Shown in pieces: positions 58,432 through 64,000 of a stretch of 64,000 bases of DNA; position 1 is the first letter of the stretch, and each line of letters begins with the position of its first letter. Location of the stretch: positions 109,572 through 173,571 of the forward strand of contig DXAU01000017.1 in NCBI GenBank assembly GCA_019116885.1, written 5' to 3'. A program made the position numbers and the translations under genes. Under the pieces are notes generated by a model. That model did no database searches, was not told the origin of the DNA, and worked only from the letters and a program-made list of their open reading frames with translations. This DNA is from Candidatus Mediterraneibacter pullistercoris. GTDB taxonomy: Bacteria; Bacillota; Clostridia; Lachnospirales; Lachnospiraceae.

Positions 58432-60667
58432 TGACAGGCACCTCCTTTCCGTCGTCTGATGCTTTTCCTGCTTTGAGTTCTGATTCGGAGAGCTGGGAAG
58501 CCGCGATCTGCTGGTATACTTCACAGTTTTCGAGCAGTTCTTTATGTGTCCCGATTCCCGCGATCCGTCCCTGGTCAAGGACGATGATCTGTTCTGAATC
58601 CATGATCGTGCTGATACGCTGCGCCACGATCAGCACAGTGCTCTCCTTCGTTCTCTTCTTCAATGCTTTTCTAAGCGCCACGTCGGTCTTAAAATCAAGA
58701 GCCGAAAAACTGTCGTCAAAGATAACTACTTCCGGATGTTTTGCGATCGCCCTGGCAATGGAAAGCCGCTGCTTCTGGCCTCCTGATACATTTGATCCGC
58801 CCTGGGAGATCGGACTTTCATAGCTGTCCGGCTTCTGACTGATGAACTCCTCCGCCTGTGCGATGCCGGCCGCCTCGATCATCTCTTCCTTATCTCCATC
58901 CGGATTTCCGAACATGATATTGGACGCTATATTACCTGAAAACAGGACACCTTTCTGGGGAACATACCCCAGTTTTTCCCTGAGTTCATGCTGGGATACC
59001 TGCCGGATATCCACTCCGGCCAGGGTGATGCTCCCTTCTGTCACATCATAGAAACGCGGGATCAGATTGACCAGAGTGGACTTTCCGCTCCCGGTGCTTC
59101 CGATGATCGCCGTAGTCTCCCCCGGTTTTGCCGTAAAAGTAATGTCATGGAGTACATTCTCATCCGCTCCCGGATACCGGAACGAGACATGCTCGAAGCA
59201 AAGCACCCCTTTTTCTCCGGAATCAAACTCTTCCGGCTGTTCGGGATCATGGATCACGGTCTTACTGTCAAGCACTTCCTGTACACGGTCTGCCGCAACC
59301 GCTGCTCTTGGCAGCATGATAGAAAGCATGCACAGCAGCAGGAAGCCCATGATGATCTGCATCGTATACTGGATAAACGCCATCATATCGCCGACCTGCA
59401 TCTGCCCGTTGTCGATGCCGTGAGCTCCCGTCCACATGATGAGTACCGAGATGCCGTTCATGACCAGCATCATGACAGGCATCATGAACGTCATGGCCCG
59501 GTTTACAAACAGGTTCGTTCTTGTAAGCGCTCTGTTTGCATCATCAAAACGTTCCTCCTCATGTTTCTGCGTACTAAACGCGCGGATGACGGAAAGCCCG
59601 GTAAGTATCTCTCTCATGACCAGGTTCACCCGGTCTACCAGAGACTGCAGTATCCTGAATTTTGGCATTGCAGCCAGGAAGAGCACGAGGATGACAAGGG
59701 AGATCAGCACGACTGCCAGAGCGATGATCCAGGACATAGACACATTTGTCTGAAACACCTGGAAGATGCCGCCGATTGCAAGGATCGGCGCATACAGCAC
59801 GATCCTTAAAAGCATGACAATAATAAGCTGGATCTGCTGGATATCATTCGTACTTCTCGTAATCAGGGAAGCCGTGGAAAAATGATCGAACTCATTGTTG
59901 GAAAATCCCACTACCTTGTGGAACACCCTGCTCCTTAAATCCCGTCCTGTGGCAGCGCCCACGCGGGAGGCCATAAACCCGACGAGTATGCTGGCAGCCA
60001 TTCCAAGAAAGGCAAGACCCGCCATCTTTCCGCCTGTTGTGACAAGATAATGAATCTGTATCCTGTCCATGTCCATACCCAGGTTCTCATACGCACTTCC
60101 CACATAGCTGACTGCAGCCTGCTCCAGGATCGTTTCAGGCATATCTGACATCTGATTTTCCATCTCCTGGATCATGGTGTCTTTCTGATCCGCGGGGAGC
60201 ATCTGCATGATATCAAACATATCCATTTCATCTGATATCATCTGCTGCGGCAGTGAGGACTTCATCTGCTCCTCAATCTGCTGTGTCATCTCGCTCCCCG
60301 ACTCAAATCCCGCCGTCAGCATCATCGGACAGGCAAGGATATCCCCGAGTTCTTCTGTCTCTGTCTCGGAGATATCATCTTTCAGGATATAAGCCGCCGT
60401 ATCATAAGCATCATTCTCTTCTTCATAGGCGTTAAGTACCGTCTCCTGATCTCCGGCGGGCACAAAGAGGAGCAGCCGCTCCATCTCTTCTGCAGAAACC
60501 GCTTCCGGTATCGTATCTTCGATCCCGCCCTGCTGTATGCCTACATTGACAATATCCGATGTATAGGCCGGCAGCGACAGGTCACAGTATGCCTGAATAA
60601 ACAGTACGGCAATGATAAGCAGCAGAGACTTCCAGTGTTCTGCCGCATATTTGAATAAATTTTTCAT
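58424..60667 (-). CDS. ABC exporter half-transporter with large extracellular insertion, first gene
   Basis: 747 residues. Membrane helix 1 (LLLIIAVLFIQAYCDLSLP) is separated from helix 2 (near residue 215, LAFLGMAASILVGFM) by about 170 extracellular residues rich in Glu, Met and Gln (EEMERLLLFVPAG, MDMFDIMQMLPADQ). The ATPase half has GSTGSGKST, VSGGQKQRLSIARAI, VVIFDDSFSALDF and VAQRIST. The Walker B ends in Asp (IFDD) instead of the catalytic Glu, so this may be the degenerate site of the heterodimer. It overlaps the MarR gene by 4 nt. Confidence 0.93.
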   Translation of the reverse strand: MKNLFKYAAEHWKSLLLIIAVLFIQAYCDLSLPAYTSDIVNVGIQQGGIEDTIPEAVSAEEMERLLLFVPAGDQETVLNAYEEENDAYDTAAYILKDDISETETEELGDILACPMMLTAGFESGSEMTQQIEEQMKSSLPQQMISDEMDMFDIMQMLPADQKDTMIQEMENQMSDMPETILEQAAVSYVGSAYENLGMDMDRIQIHYLVTTGGKMAGLAFLGMAASILVGFMASRVGAATGRDLRSRVFHKVVGFSNNEFDHFSTASLITRSTNDIQQIQLIIVMLLRIVLYAPILAIGGIFQVFQTNVSMSWIIALAVVLISLVILVLFLAAMPKFRILQSLVDRVNLVMREILTGLSVIRAFSTQKHEEERFDDANRALTRTNLFVNRAMTFMMPVMMLVMNGISVLIMWTGAHGIDNGQMQVGDMMAFIQYTMQIIMGFLLLCMLSIMLPRAAVAADRVQEVLDSKTVIHDPEQPEEFDSGEKGVLCFEHVSFRYPGADENVLHDITFTAKPGETTAIIGSTGSGKSTLVNLIPRFYDVTEGSITLAGVDIRQVSQHELREKLGYVPQKGVLFSGNIASNIMFGNPDGDKEEMIEAAGIAQAEEFISQKPDSYESPISQGGSNVSGGQKQRLSIARAIAKHPEVVIFDDSFSALDFKTDVALRKALKKRTKESTVLIVAQRISTIMDSEQIIVLDQGRIAGIGTHKELLENCEVYQQIAASQLSESELKAGKASDDGKEVPVNA

Positions 60668-61125
60668 AGTCTGTCTGTCCTTTCTGTCGATTGTTCCAGT
60701 TCCAGATTCTCATAGATCTGTATCAGCAGCCGCCGGAAAAGCAGCTTCTCCTCGGGATTCATCTCACGGAACATCAGCCCCTCCATCTGAGATGCCACAG
60801 TCACGACTTTGGAGACGCATGTTCTGCCTTTCTCTGTCAGTGTAAGACGCAGCACTCTCTGATCCGCCTCATCCGGATGCCTCGTCAGATATCCGTCTTT
60901 CTCCATCTTCTGGATCGATGATGTGATCGAGGGCGGAGTCACATTCAGATGGGATGCCAGTTCCTTCTGGGACATGGCGTCCCGGCGGTGCAGAGTAAAC
61001 AGGATGCTCGCCTGGCTCCCGTTCAGGTCAAACTCTTTATACATCTCTTTTGCCCTCTGCATGACCTTATGCAGCACAATTCCCATCAGTCCCAGAGACG
61101 GGATGTCTTTTAGTTCACAATTCAT
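60664..61125 (-). CDS. MarR family transcriptional regulator
   Basis: Winged-helix repressor of 153 residues, first gene of the exporter operon. DNA-binding part: DAMSQKELASHLNVTPPSITSSIQKMEKDGYLTRHPDEADQRVLRLTLTEKG, the usual MarR helix-turn-helix and wing, flanked by dimer helices. It probably senses a substrate of the exporter and represses the operon, including itself, through a palindrome at the transcription start. Confidence 0.94.
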   Translation of the reverse strand: MNCELKDIPSLGLMGIVLHKVMQRAKEMYKEFDLNGSQASILFTLHRRDAMSQKELASHLNVTPPSITSSIQKMEKDGYLTRHPDEADQRVLRLTLTEKGRTCVSKVVTVASQMEGLMFREMNPEEKLLFRRLLIQIYENLELEQSTERTDRL

Positions 61126-61148
61126 ACCGGCCCTCCGTCCAATTTAAT

Positions 61149-61198
61149 TTAGTTAAGAAACTAACAGATATATTAGTATTAATGCATAATTTAGTCAA
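61149..61198 (-). promoter_or_regulatory. Promoter and probable MarR operator
   Basis: TTGACT and TAATAT are separated by 17 bp (61170-61198). TTAGTT-TCTT-AACTAA (61149-61164) lies just downstream at the expected start point, a position suited to repression. Confidence 0.75.
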
Positions 61199-61281
61199 GG
61201 TCATCTCCTGTATTTCACAGTTTTTTTATACTTTATACACAAATACCACCGGATATTTCATTAATACGGTTTTATATTAAC

Positions 61282-61328
61282 GCAGATATCCCAGCGTCTG
61301 CAAAAGACGCCGGGATATTCGCATCTGC
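61282..61328. terminator. Terminator of the LysR gene (bidirectional hairpin)
   Basis: GCAGATATCCC-a-GCGTCT is opposed by AGACGC-c-GGGATAT and a further ATCTGC. The plus side is followed by TTTTATC. It lies 47 nt past the LysR stop. Confidence 0.65.
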
Positions 61329-61374
61329 TTTTATCATCTTTCATTTTTACAATTCGCATCATACAGCCTGTGCT

Positions 61375-62301
61375 TCAGGACTGTTCAAGATCAAGACAGC
61401 GTTTCAGTTCTCTGACATACAGCTCTCCCATTCTGCTGAGCATTGTGTTTCTCCTCACAATATAGCCGATCTCCATCGTGCTGTTTCTGTTCTCTTCATC
61501 ATCGCGGAAAGGAACCGCTGTAAACTCATTTCCGTTGAGTTCCTCACAGATAATTCCTGAGCAGAGCGTATATCCGTTAAGCCCTACCATCAGATTGAGC
61601 ATTGTCGCCCTGTCATTCGCCTTTATCACTCGGGAATACTCGTTTGTCGCAAGGATCTCTTCCGCAAAATAAAACGAGCTGTTGTCCCCCTGTTCAAAAG
61701 ACAGGCAGGGATAATCCTCCAGCTCCTTGAAACTGATGGATGGTCTGGCGGCAAGCGGATGACGTTTCCACAGATATACATACGCCTGGCAGTCTGTCAG
61801 ATGATGAAATATAAGCCCCGCCGATCTTAGCAGCTTCTCCATGCATTTCCGGTTGAAATCACAGAGATAGAGGACTCCCACTTCGCTCTTCATGGTGCTG
61901 ACATCCCGGATGATTTCTTCCGTCTTTGTCTCCCGGATGGCAAACTCATACTTTGACATGTCAAATTCCTTTGCCATGTCCACGAACGCTTTCACTGCAA
62001 AAGAATAGTGCTGTGTGGACACGCCGAACTTCTTTCTGTACGATCCGCCGTCTCTGTACTTTTCCAGTATGCTCTCATACTGCCCATACAGTTGTTTGGC
62101 ATACAGCAGGAACTCCGCCCCGTCATTTGTCAGGGTAACGCCTCTCCCGCTCCGGTTAAGCAGAGTGATTCCAAGTTCCTTTTCCAGTTCCTGCACGGCA
62201 CTGCTCAGAGACGGCTGGGAGACATAAAGACGTTCCGCAGCTTTATTGAGAGACTTTGTCTCTGCAATCGTAATCAGATAGTTCAATTGAGTCAATGTCA
62301 T
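61375..62301 (-). CDS. LysR family transcriptional regulator
   Basis: 308 residues. The N-terminal helix-turn-helix is TLTQLNYLITIAETKSLNKAAERLYVSQPSLSSAVQELEKELG. The substrate-binding half follows from about residue 90 (KKFGVSTQHYSFAVKAFVDM). It is on the same strand as the aldo/keto reductase gene, 127 nt downstream, so it may regulate that gene, though a classic divergent target is absent. Inducer unknown. Confidence 0.93.
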   Translation of the reverse strand: MTLTQLNYLITIAETKSLNKAAERLYVSQPSLSSAVQELEKELGITLLNRSGRGVTLTNDGAEFLLYAKQLYGQYESILEKYRDGGSYRKKFGVSTQHYSFAVKAFVDMAKEFDMSKYEFAIRETKTEEIIRDVSTMKSEVGVLYLCDFNRKCMEKLLRSAGLIFHHLTDCQAYVYLWKRHPLAARPSISFKELEDYPCLSFEQGDNSSFYFAEEILATNEYSRVIKANDRATMLNLMVGLNGYTLCSGIICEELNGNEFTAVPFRDDEENRNSTMEIGYIVRRNTMLSRMGELYVRELKRCLDLEQS

Positions 62302-62428
62302 AAATCTTACCTCGTTCTGTTATCCGGCACTCCGCGCCATTCCGGAGCACATCCGCTTTCTGCTGTGTACAGATCGATTATAATGTAAGACCCCCTGCAC
62401 TTGCAAGTACGCACAACACAGGCTGGCG

Positions 62429-63577
62429 TTATTTCCCGAAGATCTCCGCCGCCTGTCTCATATTTTCCATGATCTCCACCTGAAATGGACATCTCGTCTC
62501 GCACGCTCCGCACCGGACGCACTCTCCGGCATGATGAGAGAGAAGTTCATAGTGCTCCCTCACTGTCTCCGGCACACCGCCCTGCGCTTTTGACAGATTC
62601 AGAAATTTTGTCACAGACGCCACATCGATCTTCTTCGGGCATGGCGCACAGTGGCTGCAGTACATACAATGCCCTTTCCAGCTGATATTCGGGAATGATG
62701 CAAGAGCGGCCGCATAGTCCCTCTCTTCTTCCGCTGCATTTTCGTAGGCAAGGCTGATGCGGAACTGTTCGACCGAATGAGCTCCGGCAAGAACTGTCAC
62801 TGCTGCCGGTCTTGTGAGAGCATAGTGCAGGCACTGATTCACAGTCAGAGCCTTTCCGGCAGGGGATAAGTTCTCATCGAGCAGATCTCCGCCGCCGAAG
62901 GCTTTCATGACTGTGATTCCCACACCCATCCTCTGACAGACTTCGTAAAGTTCCTGCCGTTCAGGGTCCATATTGACGAGATGCTTCTCGTAATTCTTTT
63001 CTGCCCACAGTTCCTCCACATCCTCGCTTGCCGGCTGCAGATCATAGCATGGATTCACACTGAACATAAGCACCTCGATACTGCCGCTCTTTACCGCTTC
63101 AAGAGCCGCCTGGGGATTATGGCTGCTCAGTCCAATATGCCGGATCACGCCTTTTTCTTTTAACTCCTTTGCATATGCCAGCACAGGGCCGTCTGCGATT
63201 TCTCTCCAGTCTTCCAGAGAGTCCACGTAGTGGATCATTCCCACATCGATGTAGTCTGTTTTCAGAAGAGAAAGCATCTCTCTCATCCCCTCTTTCACTT
63301 CATCGATATTACGGGTCCGCTTATACTGTCCATTCTTCCACACAGAGCAGATATGAGACTGTATGATGAATTTCTCTCTCCTTCCATCCAGAGCCTCACC
63401 TACGCTGGCCCGCACTGCCGGATCCGACGCATAGAGATCAAAATAATTCACTCCCTGCCTCTCGGCCTCGTCCAGAAGTCTTTTTGTATTGCGATATTCA
63501 TCCCCGGAAAATCCTTCGCATCCAAGTCCGATCTCGCTGACCTCTAACCCCGTGCTTCCAAGTCTTCGATATTTCAT
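62429..63577 (-). CDS. Aldo/keto reductase with C-terminal 4Fe-4S clusters
   Basis: 382 residues. The AKR barrel (about 1-285) begins MKYRRLGSTGLEVSEIGLGCEGF and has the catalytic tyrosine in NYFDLYASDP and the substrate-strand HIGLSSHNPQAALEAV. The C-terminal part has two ferredoxin-like motifs, CMYCSHCAPCPKKID and CVRCGACETRCPFQV, so electrons may come from or go to iron-sulfur partners rather than only NADPH. A truncated flavodoxin gene lies just upstream on the same strand, a natural electron partner. Confidence 0.92.
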   Translation of the reverse strand: MKYRRLGSTGLEVSEIGLGCEGFSGDEYRNTKRLLDEAERQGVNYFDLYASDPAVRASVGEALDGRREKFIIQSHICSVWKNGQYKRTRNIDEVKEGMREMLSLLKTDYIDVGMIHYVDSLEDWREIADGPVLAYAKELKEKGVIRHIGLSSHNPQAALEAVKSGSIEVLMFSVNPCYDLQPASEDVEELWAEKNYEKHLVNMDPERQELYEVCQRMGVGITVMKAFGGGDLLDENLSPAGKALTVNQCLHYALTRPAAVTVLAGAHSVEQFRISLAYENAAEEERDYAAALASFPNISWKGHCMYCSHCAPCPKKIDVASVTKFLNLSKAQGGVPETVREHYELLSHHAGECVRCGACETRCPFQVEIMENMRQAAEIFGK

Positions 63578-63622
63578 CTTTCTCCTCCTTTTCTTTCGTT
63601 ACAATATACTTTTAATATTATT

Positions 63623-63868
63623 TTATAATCCGAGTCCTGACGCCCACGAACTGATCTCGTCCTCTGCATCTGCAACTTCATTTCGTGAAACGCTTAGACC
63701 GTCGCCGCTTACCTCCGCATCAGGCTGAAGTTCCCTGATCGTATCGACTGTATCAGACAGTCCACTTCCGCCATGTACAGTAAACGGTATGATCGTCTTG
63801 TCTGAAAAGTCGTATTCTTCCAAAAATGTATAGACCGGCATCGGCATATCTCCCCACCAGTTAGGATA
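63623..63868 (-). pseudogene. 5'-truncated flavodoxin
   Basis: The frame YPNWWGDMPMPVYTFLEEYDF ... GGSGLSDTVDTIRELQPDAE matches the second half of flavodoxin_4-type proteins, with WWGDMP the FMN-contact loop. An in-frame TAA stands directly before the tyrosine codon, and no first half (the phosphate-binding T/S loop) is present up to the window end. The track lists an ORF starting at its internal ATG (63847). The first half appears lost at 63868/63869. Confidence 0.75.
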
Positions 63869-64000
63869 TTAAAATGTAGCCCGTCCTCTCCAGCCCTTGA
63901 AAACACTGGGCTTAACGGCTTACACAAGTGTGTTTTCTGTTCTTTTTAGTAGCATATTGCTCCGACCTTTCCCATTTATTGTACTCTGGTTTACCCGTTT
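63869..64000 (-). other. DNA replacing the flavodoxin N-terminus, unidentified
   Basis: The last 132 bases do not continue the flavodoxin frame. A minus frame entering from the window edge reads KPEYNKWERSEQYATKKNRK and stops shortly after. It could be the C-terminus of a gene beyond the edge, perhaps on a mobile element. This is too short to name. Confidence 0.3.

Noticed and set aside
58988-59809. 273-codon plus-strand ORF
   Set aside because: Antisense to the exporter ATPase; His/Arg/Asp-rich shadow protein.
63709-63927. 72-codon minus ORF across the flavodoxin junction
   Set aside because: Frame-shifted relative to the flavodoxin remnant. No ribosome site; it joins two unrelated segments.
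1-64000. CRISPR arrays, insertion sequences or prophage
   Set aside because: No regularly spaced direct repeats, transposase, integrase or phage structural genes were seen on reading both strands.

Overview
The window reads as a chromosomal segment of a low-to-mid GC Gram-positive anaerobe of the Clostridia, most likely Lachnospiraceae (inference). The signs are AGGAGG-type ribosome sites nearly everywhere, spore and cortex type functions (PdaA-like deacetylase, SpoIID-like protein), IreB, RNase J, a yrrM/yrrO/yrrK/yrzB/yrzL-type neighbourhood known from Bacillus, an L-box lysine riboswitch and microcompartment shell genes. Most genes lie on the minus strand. I see no insertion sequence, no prophage and no CRISPR array.

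Region by region. 0-6.3 kb: a VanG-type D-Ala-D-X ligase cut by the window edge, a CmpB-type membrane protein, a dicarboxylate/amino-acid symporter, a short glutamate 5-kinase, an alkyl-DNA methyltransferase and an alpha/beta hydrolase. 6.3-11.1 kb: carAB, followed by a large structured palindromic element. 11.2-19.1 kb: a transglutaminase-like protein, a SpoIID/peptidoglycan-binding protein, and the conserved pyrH-frr-uppS-cdsA-dxr-rseP row. 19.1-22.4 kb: lrgAB divergent from aroF-aroB. 22.5-26.1 kb: a three-subunit molybdenum hydroxylase operon (FAD, 2Fe-2S, Mo). 26.3-27.6 kb: lysine riboswitch and dapA. 27.6-35.1 kb: degV, two lipoproteins, tRNA-Trp, an unlisted 53-residue protein with its own promoter and terminator, and an ABC transporter.

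35.1-40.3 kb is the most unusual part: a compact microcompartment-associated locus. It holds a YagE-like DHDPS-family aldolase, a YhcH protein, a dehydrogenase with an N-terminal helix that looks like a shell-targeting peptide, two BMC shell proteins, a HAD phosphatase and a VanH-like D-2-hydroxyacid dehydrogenase, preceded by what looks like the stump of a regulator. No pentamer gene and no classical signature enzyme are present, so it may be a satellite locus or a little-described microcompartment handling an aldehyde from a 2-keto-3-deoxy sugar acid (inference).

40.4-56.2 kb: PdaA, the tRNA hydroxylase/methyltransferase pair (trhP, trmR), RNase J, a Fur-family regulator, DUF1292, ruvX, ireB, mtaB, a His-less HPr-like protein, thiI with its cysteine desulfurase, rsmE, prmA, a GH25 lysozyme lipoprotein and a molybdenum cofactor operon (moaC, mogA, moaA, MOSC). 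The cofactor genes could serve the molybdenum hydroxylase 26 kb away. 56.6-64 kb: a MarR-controlled heterodimeric ABC exporter, a LysR regulator, an aldo/keto reductase with ferredoxin-like clusters, and a 5'-truncated flavodoxin at a likely rearrangement junction.

Family calls rest on motifs read by eye. No database search was run.
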